Assembly (NCBI GenBank): GCA_910579015.1
Contig: CAJTRO010000018.1
Coordinates: 1-64,000, forward strand
Direction of reading: 5' to 3'
Source of the DNA: an uncultured Dorea sp.
GTDB taxonomy: Bacteria; Bacillota_A; Clostridia; Lachnospirales; Lachnospiraceae
DNA: 64,000 nt
Shown here: one piece after another, positions 49,888-57,513 of the stretch
Numbering within the stretch: the first letter of the stretch is position 1
Layout of the letters: the number at the start of each line of letters is the position of its first letter
The notes under the pieces: generated by a model
Told to the model about the DNA's origin: nothing
The model's input: the letters and a program-made list of their open reading frames with translations, nothing else
Database searches by the model: none
Made by a program: the position numbers and the translations under genes

Positions 49888-50178
49888 ATGATTACATTGC
49901 AGGAAACAATCAGACCGTCAGCAGATTTGAGAAATCATTATAATGATATATCGAAACAATGCAGGGAAGGAAAAGAAGCAGTTATTATAACGGTAGATGG
50001 AAGAGGAGATACAGTTTCTATTTCCTATGAAGAGTATAAGAACATGAAGGCACGTATTGAATTGCTGGAAATCCTTGCTGAAGCAGAAGACGATGTAAAA
50101 AATGGCCGCACAGCGCCGATAAGTGAGACTTTTGCTGACTTGCGTGCAATACTGCGGGAGGATAAAGTTGAAATATAA
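49888..50178 (+). CDS. Phd/YefM-family antitoxin
   Basis: A 96-residue protein. The N-terminus IRPSADLRNHYNDISKQCREGKEAVIITVDGRGD is the DNA-binding dimer domain of Phd/YefM antitoxins. The acidic C-terminal part (LAEAEDDVKNGR, TFADLRAILREDK) would wrap the toxin. It has a GGAGGTGAG ribosome binding site. A TATAAT box at 49852-49857 lies about 35 bases before the start, next to GATAT/ATATC arms that could be the operator for self-repression. Its end overlaps the toxin start by 11 bases. Confidence 0.9.
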   Translation: MITLQETIRPSADLRNHYNDISKQCREGKEAVIITVDGRGDTVSISYEEYKNMKARIELLEILAEAEDDVKNGRTAPISETFADLRAILREDKVEI

Positions 50179-50485
50179 TATTATTAGAACCGATACGGCA
50201 GATGCAGGAATCCGCAAGATTATACTTTATGTGGCGGCAAACTTTGGAAATCAAGTCGCATTAGAAAAGCTTGATGATATTGAAAAAAGAATCAACGTTT
50301 TATCGGACAATCCATATATAGAGGTTGATCCGAGATATCCAGTATTAAAAAGACAAGGATATAAAGTGTTGATTCTTGAGAAAAACTTAGTGTTTTACAA
50401 AATAGATGAATCAAAAAAAGAAGTGGTTATCTATGCGGTGGTTGATCAAAGGCAAGATTATTTAAATATAATTCGTGGTTTGTAA
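50168..50485 (+). CDS. RelE/ParE-superfamily toxin
   Basis: A protein of about 105 residues. I start it at TTG 50168 (KYNIIRTDTADAGIRKII) because GGGAGG lies 6 bases upstream; the open frame extends further 5' into the antitoxin. The pattern is typical of RelE/ParE toxins: a leading strand, a helix pair (IRKIILYVAANFG, ALEKLDDIEKRINVL), then YPVLKRQGYKVLILEKNLVFYKI and VVIYAVVDQRQDYLNII. Members either cut ribosome-bound mRNA (RelE) or poison gyrase (ParE); the sequence alone does not decide. Translational coupling keeps the antitoxin in excess. Confidence 0.88.
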   Translation: MKYNIIRTDTADAGIRKIILYVAANFGNQVALEKLDDIEKRINVLSDNPYIEVDPRYPVLKRQGYKVLILEKNLVFYKIDESKKEVVIYAVVDQRQDYLNIIRGL

Positions 50486-50521
50486 AGAGATAGAAGTAAT
50501 TATAAGATGCATAAAAACAGC

Positions 50522-50550
50522 AACCCTTCCATACAGTGTATGGGAGGGTT
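50522..50550 (+). promoter_or_regulatory. Hairpin enclosing the spoIID ribosome binding site
   Basis: AACCCTTCCATAC (50522-50534) pairs perfectly with GTATGGGAGGGTT (50538-50550). The GGGAGGG that serves as ribosome binding site for ATG 50555 is in the 3' arm. The structure can both end the toxin transcript (ATTTAT follows) and block translation of spoIID on long messages. Confidence 0.7.
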
Positions 50551-50554
50551 ATTT

Positions 50555-51439
50555 ATGCGGCTGAAACTGAAAAAAATGGGATGCTACATGATCATTATCT
50601 TACTTCTGCCATACGTCGTGACGGTATTTTTAAATGGGCCAAGCATTACGTCGTATTCCCATGTCGATAAGACCAGCGTGAAGGTCAAAAGCGGGGAGAC
50701 GGTGAGCCAGATGCCGATCGAAGAATATTGTATCGGGGTACTTGCAAAGGAGATGCCTGCATCTTATAGCAAAGAAGCACTGAAAGCGCAGGCAGTTGTG
50801 GTCCGGACGGAGGTATACAGGAAGATAAAGGAGACGGGAAAGGAGACGGTATTAGAGGGTGAATTCCGGACACAGAAGCAGATGGAGGATGCCTGGGGGG
50901 CAAAATATCCGAAGTATTACAACAAGCTTGTGGATGCCTGGAACGATACGGAAGGGCAGGTCCTGTTCTATGGGGAAGAGCTTGCACTGACGCCGTTTTT
51001 CCGGCTGAGTAATGGCTGTACCCGGGACGGGAAGGAGGTTCTGGGAAGTGACGCCTATCCGTATCTTAAGATCGTGGAGTGTCCCTGGGATATCGAGGAT
51101 AAGAAACAGATTCAGACCGTTATGACAGAAGATATGGATGCGGAGATTACACAGGCAGATACGGCAGGATATGTCTTGAGCGTCAGGGTTGGACAAGAGA
51201 ACTTAAGCGGGGAAGAGTTCCGCAGTACCTATGGACTGGCGTCTGGATGTTTCACGTTACAGCGGTATAACGGACAGATCCGGATCACGACAAGGGGCGA
51301 AGGCCATGGGCTGGGGATGAGCCAGTATTCTGCGGATCAGATGGCGAAAGAGGGAGAAACATACGATGCGATCCTGCAATATTTTTATGAAGGAACGGAA
51401 ATAAAAGAAGTGGCAGAAATATTGTTGGATGTGGAATAA
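50555..51439 (+). CDS. spoIID: SpoIID/LytB-type sporulation lytic transglycosylase
   Basis: A 294-residue protein with an N-terminal membrane anchor (CYMIIILLLPYVVTVFL). The SpoIID domain has MPIEEYCIGVLAKEMPASY, ALKAQAVVVRTEVY, and the C-terminal signature GEGHGLGMSQYSADQMA, with Glu in EMPAS at the catalytic position. SpoIID degrades peptidoglycan during engulfment, working with SpoIIM and SpoIIP in the mother cell. The neighbouring SpoIIQ-like gene supports the sporulation role. ATG 50555 is chosen for its GGGAGGG site; the in-frame ATG at 50507 has none. Confidence 0.93.
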   Translation: MRLKLKKMGCYMIIILLLPYVVTVFLNGPSITSYSHVDKTSVKVKSGETVSQMPIEEYCIGVLAKEMPASYSKEALKAQAVVVRTEVYRKIKETGKETVLEGEFRTQKQMEDAWGAKYPKYYNKLVDAWNDTEGQVLFYGEELALTPFFRLSNGCTRDGKEVLGSDAYPYLKIVECPWDIEDKKQIQTVMTEDMDAEITQADTAGYVLSVRVGQENLSGEEFRSTYGLASGCFTLQRYNGQIRITTRGEGHGLGMSQYSADQMAKEGETYDAILQYFYEGTEIKEVAEILLDVE

Positions 51440-51483
51440 GTCGCTTACTATCTGGCAAAAATATAGTCAGAGGTGGTGATAAG

Positions 51484-52248
51484 ATGAACAAAAGGCAAAA
51501 ACCTTCACAGAAAATGAAGGGTGCAACCGTTGCAGCAGTAGTTTGCTTTGTAGCAGCGATCGCGATAGTTGGAACATATACATTCAATGACTACAAACGG
51601 ACACAGCAGAAGGAACAGCTTGCACGGACAGAGGAGAAGAATGATACAGAAGATAAGGACAAGAAGGAACCGGCAGAGGAAGCGAATAATCTGGTGATCA
51701 GTAATCGTGAGGAGCCGGAGCCGAAGGAAGAGCCGGAGCCGGAAGAGGATACGGCTGTGGAACCAGAGGACAACAGTACAGGAACGGGAACCAGCACACA
51801 GAGTACGGCGGGGAGCGGCATGTCTGTCAATTTCAATGAGGACAGTAAGCTGCTCTGGCCGGTCAATGGTACGGTCCTTATGAGTTACAGTATGGACAAG
51901 ACGGTGTATTTCCAGACGCTGGATCAGTACAAATACAATCCGGCGGTGGTGATCTCAGGAGCCGAGGGCGACCAGGTAATCTGCGGTACGACAGGGATTA
52001 TCAAATCCATTGATGTGACTGCGGAGACGGGCACGACGGTCAATGTGGACATCGGGAACGGGTATGAGCTGTTCTATGGACAGCTTAAGGAGGTCCCGGT
52101 GAAGGTCGGAGACTATGTGGAGGCCAAGAGTGTGCTGGGGTATGTGAGCCAGCCGACGAAGTATTACAGTGTGGAAGGCTGTAATGTGTACTTTGAGATG
52201 CGTAAGGACGGACAGCCGGTGAATCCGGTGGAATATCTGGATGAGTAG
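51484..52248 (+). CDS. SpoIIQ-like M23 (LytM-fold) protein with degenerate active site
   Basis: A 254-residue protein: short cytoplasmic lead, one membrane helix (TVAAVVCFVAAIAIVGTYTF), a Glu/Pro/Lys-rich linker (about residues 50-100) and a LytM-type domain. The domain has LLWPVNGTVLMSYSMD, GIIKSIDV and VGDYVEAKSVLGYVSQ in the right order. The zinc ligands are absent: the HxxxD position reads NPAVVISG, and HLHFE is replaced by NVYFE. It is thus likely a structural SpoIIQ of the forespore membrane rather than an active endopeptidase. It lies 45 bases after spoIID. Confidence 0.88.
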   Translation: MNKRQKPSQKMKGATVAAVVCFVAAIAIVGTYTFNDYKRTQQKEQLARTEEKNDTEDKDKKEPAEEANNLVISNREEPEPKEEPEPEEDTAVEPEDNSTGTGTSTQSTAGSGMSVNFNEDSKLLWPVNGTVLMSYSMDKTVYFQTLDQYKYNPAVVISGAEGDQVICGTTGIIKSIDVTAETGTTVNVDIGNGYELFYGQLKEVPVKVGDYVEAKSVLGYVSQPTKYYSVEGCNVYFEMRKDGQPVNPVEYLDE

Positions 52249-52303
52249 GCGGATACGCATGGTTTGTGTAAGGATAAGCTGTGCATGATGTGACAGGAAA
52301 GAA

Positions 52304-52335
52304 GCCGGGTGCAGAAGATGCGCCCGGCATCTTTT
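52304..52335 (+). terminator. Terminator after the SpoIIQ-like gene
   Basis: GCCGGG (52304-52309) pairs with CCCGGC (52323-52328), followed by ATCTTTT. A closely similar hairpin sequence recurs at 56160-56190. Confidence 0.8.
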
Positions 52336-52363
52336 GGATGTATTGGGGAAGATGACATAGGGA

Positions 52364-52392
52364 TTGCAAAACGTCTATAAATATAGTAATAT
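52364..52392 (+). promoter_or_regulatory. Promoter and probable BlaI box of the blaI-M56 operon
   Basis: TTGCAA (52364-52369), 17 bp and TAATAT (52387-52392). The dyad CTATA-AA-TATAG (52375-52386) lies between the boxes, where a BlaI/MecI-type repressor would block polymerase. Confidence 0.6.
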
Positions 52393-52420
52393 AAACATAT
52401 AAAAAGAGAGGAGATATGAT

Positions 52421-52816
52421 ATGGAAGCGATTTATGATGAGGACCGTCCGCTAAGTACCTGTGAAGCAATCATCATGAAGGCAATCTGGGACAAGGGAGA
52501 AGACATCTCGATTTCCGAGCTTGCGGAAATCCTCAGAACAAGATATGGAAAGGACTATAAGCGGACGACTATTGTTACATTTATCCTGAACCTTACGGCG
52601 AAGGGGTTTGCCAGGCAGTACAGAGCAGGGAGATATGCCTATGTCCATGCAATGAAAAGCGAGGAGGAATATAAGCAGAAGCTTCTTGAAGAGCAGATTG
52701 ATTTCTGGTATAAGGGGGATGTGGCTAAGATGGTTACGGCGCTGTGCAGTACCGAGAAGGTAGGCAGGAAAGAGATAGATGAGATAAGAGGGATTCTGGA
52801 TGATCTGGACGATTAA
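52421..52816 (+). CDS. BlaI/MecI/CopY-family repressor
   Basis: A 131-residue winged-helix repressor. LSTCEAIIMKAIWDKGEDISISELAE and KRTTIVTFILNLTAKGF match the DNA-binding half of BlaI/MecI. The helical C-terminal half, which dimerises and is the cleavage target, follows. It overlaps the M56 protease gene by 17 bases, the classic blaI-blaR1 arrangement. It should repress its own operon by binding the dyad in the promoter until the protease is activated. No beta-lactamase gene is adjacent, so the regulon is something else. Confidence 0.93.
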   Translation: MEAIYDEDRPLSTCEAIIMKAIWDKGEDISISELAEILRTRYGKDYKRTTIVTFILNLTAKGFARQYRAGRYAYVHAMKSEEEYKQKLLEEQIDFWYKGDVAKMVTALCSTEKVGRKEIDEIRGILDDLDD

Positions 52817-54161
52817 AGTAGTATTTTGCCTGCTGCTGACATCTCTGACAGGAAGTATTGTCTTTGTTTTCTGGTCTTTGCTGGGAGAACAGCTTGAGAA
52901 GGCTGGGTTTGTGAATATTCTTTACATATTAATGAAGCTGGTAATGCTGTTTTTCATTATCCCGATCCAGTATCCTGTGATGAGCATATTGGATAACGTG
53001 TATGGAAGATATAAGGGAGACTTGTTTCTGCATACGCAGGTGATCATGACGGGGTGCAAGATTCTTCTGATCATATGGGCTGTCGGTGCGTGCTATATCT
53101 TATGCCGTCAATTGCTAATGCTGTATCGGGCCAGGAGGATGTTCCGGGCAAGCTTCTCCTGCGAGAGAGATGTTGAAAGACAGTTTTGTGAAGTAAAGCA
53201 TAGGATGGGCATTGGAAAGAATGCAGTAGGGCTTGCAAGATGTTATCAGACGCCGGTTGCCATATTGTGGGGGATAAGGAAACCGACTGTGATTCTTCCG
53301 GTAGAGACGTATACGCAGGAAGAGTTAGAGGTAATATTCATTCACGAGCTGATGCATTATAAGCATAAGGATATTCTGTGGAGAAGGATTGCAACGGCGC
53401 TGACGGCGGTTTATTTTTTCAATCCGTTTGTGTGGAAGATGCATAAGTATCTCAGGAAATGGAGCGAACACGCATGTGATTTTGAAGCAAATGAGATAGC
53501 GGGAGGAATGAAGCATTATTTTAATACGATTATGAAGATCCAGATAAATATGAGGGGGATCCAGCCGTATTGTGCAGTGACGTTGACTGAAAATGAGAAT
53601 GAATTGGTGGAAAGGGTGAGAAGGATGAAGATACAAAATGAGATTAAGAAGCGCTCGGCATGGAAGGCGGGAGTTATCTGTGCGGTGATGCTGTCTGCAA
53701 GTACAGTGACAGTGTTTGCATCGGCGGAGGGTGCAGGCAGGGCATATCATGGAATGTATCGGGCGACGGTGGTCTCGGAAGAGGTGGAGATGCCGGAGGC
53801 ACTGCCTGTGTACGAGGATGATGGAAGAGCGGAAGGTATTATAGAAGAGGTGGGAGAGGTTGAGGTATTGACAGAAAGGGGATTGGGATTTATATGGACG
53901 ATTGAAAAGGGAGTGCAAAAGACAGGCGGTGAATTCAGTGCAAAATCTGCTGGAGAGATTATATTAACTGTGATCATTTCACCGACCAACAAAACCGTTC
54001 GGGCAGGGATTGTTAAGCCGGACGGGAAAAGGCAGTATGTCATAGGTTCGGGAACTATAAGTAATACGTTTACATTGAGCCAGTCAGGGACATATGAGAT
54101 ATTTGTGGAGAATACAAGTGGTGCCAGGGTTACAGTGGAAGGAAGTTATTTCGTGAGGTAG
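52800..54161 (+). CDS. M56-family (BlaR1-like) membrane metallopeptidase
   Basis: A 453-residue protein with membrane helices at about residues 5-30, 35-60 and 80-105. The zinc protease motif FIHELMHYKHKD (HExxH) and EHACDFEAN as third ligand follow. Another membrane helix lies near residue 285 (AGVICAVMLSASTVTVFAS). In BlaR1 the outside part is a penicillin-binding sensor. Here it is a 130-residue beta-rich domain (ending GTYEIFVENTSGARVTVEGSYF) without SxxK. It probably senses another surface signal and cleaves the BlaI-type repressor encoded just before it. Confidence 0.88.
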   Translation: MIWTIKVVFCLLLTSLTGSIVFVFWSLLGEQLEKAGFVNILYILMKLVMLFFIIPIQYPVMSILDNVYGRYKGDLFLHTQVIMTGCKILLIIWAVGACYILCRQLLMLYRARRMFRASFSCERDVERQFCEVKHRMGIGKNAVGLARCYQTPVAILWGIRKPTVILPVETYTQEELEVIFIHELMHYKHKDILWRRIATALTAVYFFNPFVWKMHKYLRKWSEHACDFEANEIAGGMKHYFNTIMKIQINMRGIQPYCAVTLTENENELVERVRRMKIQNEIKKRSAWKAGVICAVMLSASTVTVFASAEGAGRAYHGMYRATVVSEEVEMPEALPVYEDDGRAEGIIEEVGEVEVLTERGLGFIWTIEKGVQKTGGEFSAKSAGEIILTVIISPTNKTVRAGIVKPDGKRQYVIGSGTISNTFTLSQSGTYEIFVENTSGARVTVEGSYFVR

Positions 54162-54286
54162 TTATCTAAGGGGAGAGTATCCACTTAAGATATACACAAA
54201 ACATCTAAAAGAATAGTCGAATATGCTTTTAGAAAAATACGCAGTTATTCCATGATAATAGGATGACTGCGATGAGAGGGGGAAAT
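54162..54286. other. Intergenic region with two hairpins
   Basis: CTAAAAG (54205-54211) pairs with CTTTTAG (54226-54232). A second imperfect stem spans 54240-54271, just before the ribosome binding site of the exported-protein gene. Neither has a terminator T run. No clear promoter was seen. Confidence 0.45.
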
Positions 54287-55573
54287 ATGTATAAGAGAAG
54301 GAAAAGATGTATTAGCGTATTAATTTTAATGCCGATATTGTGCTTAATGTATTCAAATGCTGTCAAGGCTGATGATATTATCAGCAATGAAAATAAGAAA
54401 AAATATTTGATCAGTAAGGGATTTCCGGAAGATATTTTATCACATTCTAACAGCCAGACTATTGAACACGTGTATGATCAAGCGATACAGAATGGCACAG
54501 AAGTATTTTCATATCAAAATGATGAATGCATAGTAGAGCTGGGTGAGACATCCGGAAGCAATAAGGAAAGAACAGCCATCCCTGCATCAAAATTGAGACT
54601 TGTTGCGACAACTGTAAATTATGCAGATTCATCAGGAAAAATTACAGCATGTGATGTCGACATTACATATGACTGGTTAGTTACCCCGGGAACGATATCT
54701 ACAGATGTGATCACATTGGGATGGGATCAGAGCCTTTTTGCATATTCCGGATATTTGGAAGGGTATAATTATGTTAAAAATATTGGAAATTCGGGGACAG
54801 ATATTTACAATATTATACATTCGGCGTCTTTGGGAAATGCTGGAATGATTGGCTGGTATGCAGAGCTTAGAAGTCCCAATATCAGTCCCAAGCTTCAGTC
54901 TGGCCCTGGCGGATGGGCCTATGCTTCATTCATACCTGCCAGGCCTTTTTACTCTAGTGACGGTATTTCTTCTAACTTTATTGTACAGTACAATCATAAC
55001 AAGTCAGGTACATCTATCGAACTGCCCTTCCGAGGCGTTGGCATCAGCGCTGATTGCGGCGTTGGTGTTGATACTGTGGCTAAAACGACTGAATATGAAT
55101 ATCCGATTAGCCCGGATAAAGAAGAATGGGGACAGTATAATCATGGCGAGAAGGTCGATATGTTGAATATAGACCAGGAGATATTAGATAACCTGCAAAC
55201 AGATGAATTACTGGAAGTGGTATTAGAATATCCCCTCTTTTCGGATATGTATTTTCATGGCGGATATCAGACGGGATTTGAAATTATGTCTGAACATTTT
55301 AATGGATTGCAAGAATTGATGGGACGTGAAGACGCGGCAGATTGTCTGATAAAAAAACATCAAGAGATGGAAGAACCACAAAATATAGAGGAGCAGGTTA
55401 CGCTTGCAAATCTTGAGATTATCTTGGCGCAGCCATGTGTACGACAGCTTTTGTCAGAAGCAGATGAAAAGTATATGGAAGAACAGCAAAAAATGCAAAA
55501 GAAACGCAATGTTGTTTCATCAAACTTTTTTACAAATGTTTATGAAAAATGCGTCGGTGAGCAAAAGCTATAG
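54287..55573 (+). CDS. Exported protein of unknown function
   Basis: A 428-residue protein starting at 54287 (MYKRRKRCISVLILMPILCL, with GAGAGGGGGA upstream). It has a Sec signal peptide cleaved after about residue 28 (NAVKA). A short N-terminal helical part (KYLISKGFPEDILSHSN) leads to a beta-rich middle of about 200 residues with Gly/Ser/Thr/Tyr (VDITYDWLV, GPGGWAYASFIP). An acidic helical C-terminus follows (about 290-428). I see no catalytic motif and do not recognise a family. Codon use is AT-richer than upstream genes. It lies after the M56 sensor and before a membrane protein, so it may be an output of that sensor. Confidence 0.75.
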   Translation: MYKRRKRCISVLILMPILCLMYSNAVKADDIISNENKKKYLISKGFPEDILSHSNSQTIEHVYDQAIQNGTEVFSYQNDECIVELGETSGSNKERTAIPASKLRLVATTVNYADSSGKITACDVDITYDWLVTPGTISTDVITLGWDQSLFAYSGYLEGYNYVKNIGNSGTDIYNIIHSASLGNAGMIGWYAELRSPNISPKLQSGPGGWAYASFIPARPFYSSDGISSNFIVQYNHNKSGTSIELPFRGVGISADCGVGVDTVAKTTEYEYPISPDKEEWGQYNHGEKVDMLNIDQEILDNLQTDELLEVVLEYPLFSDMYFHGGYQTGFEIMSEHFNGLQELMGREDAADCLIKKHQEMEEPQNIEEQVTLANLEIILAQPCVRQLLSEADEKYMEEQQKMQKKRNVVSSNFFTNVYEKCVGEQKL

Positions 55574-55596
55574 CATTAATAGTGAAGGGAGAGAGA

Positions 55597-56100
55597 ATGA
55601 AAATATTTCGAGAAATGTTTAAAACATTTATATTTTATTTTGTTGGCTGGATAATACTGTATCTCATATATGCTTTTGGGGATTTGTTTCTGCCGAGATC
55701 GCTTGATAACAGCATTGTATGGCTTGCGTATGTCTGTTTATTGATGAGTATAGCAGGATTTATTTTGTGGTATATGAAGAATCGGAAGTACGCTCTGTTT
55801 CAAGGAATAAGAGTGAAAAATGTAAATCCTTCATTCTGCAAAATCTTCAGACTGAGGTTATTATCGGGTGTTTTTATTGTAATCATCGTAGGATTTATGG
55901 AACATGCCGGCATAGGATTTGCGGTTACGCCATTTTACTTGTTTTTGTATGATATACTGAAAAATGAAGCGCTGGCATCAAGATTTTCATTTGGCGCTGT
56001 ACCGGTAATATGTGTACCCAATGTATTTATCATTTCCCTGTTCGGGCTGGTATATAGTATTACACAGCTTCTGTTAGATACAAGGCTTCGTACTGATTGA
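55597..56100 (+). CDS. Small integral membrane protein of unknown function
   Basis: A 167-residue protein with about four membrane helices: FIFYFVGWIILYLIYAF, WLAYVCLLMSIAGFILWYM, LLSGVFIVIIVGFM and VFIISLFGLVYSITQLLL. ATG 55597 follows GAAGGGAGAGAG; an in-frame GTG lies at 55582. No motif or family recognised. It starts 23 bases after the exported protein gene and is probably cotranscribed with it. The transcript would end at the hairpin 56160-56190. Confidence 0.7.
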   Translation: MKIFREMFKTFIFYFVGWIILYLIYAFGDLFLPRSLDNSIVWLAYVCLLMSIAGFILWYMKNRKYALFQGIRVKNVNPSFCKIFRLRLLSGVFIVIIVGFMEHAGIGFAVTPFYLFLYDILKNEALASRFSFGAVPVICVPNVFIISLFGLVYSITQLLLDTRLRTD

Positions 56101-56159
56101 TTCTTACAGGTCCAGGGGTTATTTGCGCAGAATAACATAGAATAAAGCACGACGGAAAA

Positions 56160-56190
56160 GATGCCGGGAGCAGAAGATACGCCCGGCATC
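56160..56190 (+). terminator. Hairpin, second copy of the 52304 element
   Basis: GATGCCGGG (56160-56168) pairs perfectly with CCCGGCATC (56182-56190); the loop AGCAGAAGATACG is nearly the same as the loop at 52310. CTTAC follows rather than a T run, so it may be structural rather than a strong terminator. Nothing else is seen in 56101-56232. Confidence 0.6.
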
Positions 56191-56232
56191 CTTACAGAGC
56201 CTGTATGCATTACAAAATAGTACGCTGTTACG

Positions 56233-56559
56233 TTATAAAGAGATAGAACAGATAATGCCGATTGCTCCAACCGCGATAAATACCAATCCTGCACCGGCGG
56301 CCTTTTTACATCTTTCAATCTCACGCAGATTACTCTCGGTCATGTTAACGACAGGATATTTTCTTCTTCCGATCAGATACATTAACAGTCCGCTCGACTG
56401 ATTACCGCTCGACACAAATACGCCCCAGAGCTTAGGGTGCTTTAACCCTCTGGCCGCCGCGTCTATCACGGTCATGTGGTAGATATGATATACTGTGTCA
56501 AGAACACCGACAAATGCGATCGCGGTACAGATTACCGATAAAAATATATTCCAGTCCAT
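56233..56559 (-). CDS. Small membrane protein of unknown function
   Basis: A 108-residue protein with an N-terminal helix (IFLSVICTAIAFVGVLDTVYH) and a C-terminal helix (AAGAGLVFIAVGAIGIICSI). The loop between them is basic (GLKHPKLWGVFVSSGNQ, YLIGRRKYPVVN). No family recognised. It follows the XRE regulator gene by 12 bases on the same strand and is probably its partner. GGAGG lies just before the ATG. Confidence 0.7.
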   Translation of the reverse strand: MDWNIFLSVICTAIAFVGVLDTVYHIYHMTVIDAAARGLKHPKLWGVFVSSGNQSSGLLMYLIGRRKYPVVNMTESNLREIERCKKAAGAGLVFIAVGAIGIICSISL

Positions 56560-56571
56560 AAAAGGCCCTCC

Positions 56572-56979
56572 TTAAAATCTTTTGATTATTTGATAGAGTA
56601 ATGTTGACGCGCTGATAACCATGAGACAGAAGACGCCGACTAAAAAATAGTGATTGTCCGGAATAAACATATTTAACGTTATCAACACTATTGCCAGCAC
56701 AATGTTCGACACAATAGCCGCGATCAGTTTCTTGTTGCTCTTTACGACATTCGTACTTTCTTCCAGATGCTTCATCATCCTTTCATCTCCTTTCAGCAGG
56801 TCGTCCAAGCTTATGGAATATAAGCTGCTCAATTCAATAACGTTGATAATGTCCGGGTATGATTTTTCATTTTCCCAATTAGAAATTGTCTGCCGGGATA
56901 CATGAATCTTCTCAGCCACATTTTCCTGTGTCAATCCAGAATGCATACGGGCATTCTTTAGTTGTTTTCCGATTTCCAT
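56572..56979 (-). CDS. XRE-family regulator with C-terminal membrane helices
   Basis: A 135-residue protein. The start at 56979 (MEIGKQLKNARMHSGLTQENV) is set by AAAGGAG. The HTH (LTQENVAEKIHVSRQTISNWENEKSYP) fills residues 16-42 and is the form common in Firmicutes. A linker (LDDLLKGDERMMKHLEE) leads to two membrane helices near the C-terminus (LIAAIVSNIVLAIVLITL and FLVGVFCLMVISASTLLY). HTH proteins tethered to the membrane like this are often paired with a small membrane protein, here the gene at 56233. The target is unknown. Confidence 0.85.
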   Translation of the reverse strand: MEIGKQLKNARMHSGLTQENVAEKIHVSRQTISNWENEKSYPDIINVIELSSLYSISLDDLLKGDERMMKHLEESTNVVKSNKKLIAAIVSNIVLAIVLITLNMFIPDNHYFLVGVFCLMVISASTLLYQIIKRF

Positions 56980-57104
56980 ATTGTGTTTGCTCCTTTCAAT
57001 GCCTATTATCCACAACATGAGATAGAATGTCTATCAAAAATTCTTTCCACAGGCTGTTTTCTGTGTCAAAACTCTTTTACATGGACGAAAACAGGTGTGT
57101 CAGA

Positions 57105-57133
57105 TTGAATGTTTGATCTGCCGGATGTATAAT
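57105..57133 (+). promoter_or_regulatory. Promoter of the GIY-YIG gene
   Basis: TTGAAT (57105-57110), 17 bp, TATAAT (57128-57133), about 47 bases before the ATG at 57180. Confidence 0.65.
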
Positions 57134-57179
57134 GGATAGAAAATAAATGCATTTGGGCGGGATCGCTGAGGAGAAGGGC

Positions 57180-57452
57180 ATGAATTATACGTATATACTC
57201 CGGTGCAGAGACGGAACCTTGTATACGGGATGGACGAATGATATAGAGAAACGGCTTAGGGCGCATAACGCCGGAACGGGCGCTAAGTATACCAGGCCGA
57301 GACGGCCGGTAAAGCTGGTCTACTGCGAGGAATTCGAGACGAAGGCGGAGGCTATGAAACGGGAGTGCGCAATTAAGCGTATGAGGAAGGAAGAGAAAGA
57401 AAAGCTGGCTGCGGGATGGGGACAGGCGCAGCCGGACCATGCAGTACAATAA
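57180..57452 (+). CDS. GIY-YIG domain protein (UPF0213/YhbQ-like)
   Basis: A 90-residue single-domain protein. MNYTYILRCRDGTLYTGWT holds the YIL...YTG form of the GIY-YIG signature; RLRAHNAGTGAKYTR and the Glu in EAMKRECAIK complete the family pattern. Such small proteins resemble the UvrC/SLX1 nuclease domain and may process DNA structures, but their role is not settled. ATG 57180 has GAGGAGAAGG before it. The stop codon lies at the base of the terminator stem. Confidence 0.9.
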   Translation: MNYTYILRCRDGTLYTGWTNDIEKRLRAHNAGTGAKYTRPRRPVKLVYCEEFETKAEAMKRECAIKRMRKEEKEKLAAGWGQAQPDHAVQ

Positions 57453-57475
57453 AAGGCCCCCCCAAGGGAGCCTTT
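57452..57475. terminator. Bidirectional terminator between convergent genes
   Basis: AAAGGC (57452-57457) pairs with GCCTTT (57470-57475), with an inner C/G stem. T-rich sequence follows on the minus strand, so it also serves the hemolysin-III-like gene. Confidence 0.7.
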
Positions 57476-57513
57476 CAGAGGCTGTGGATTTCTCTGTAGA
57501 GCCTGATAGGTGT

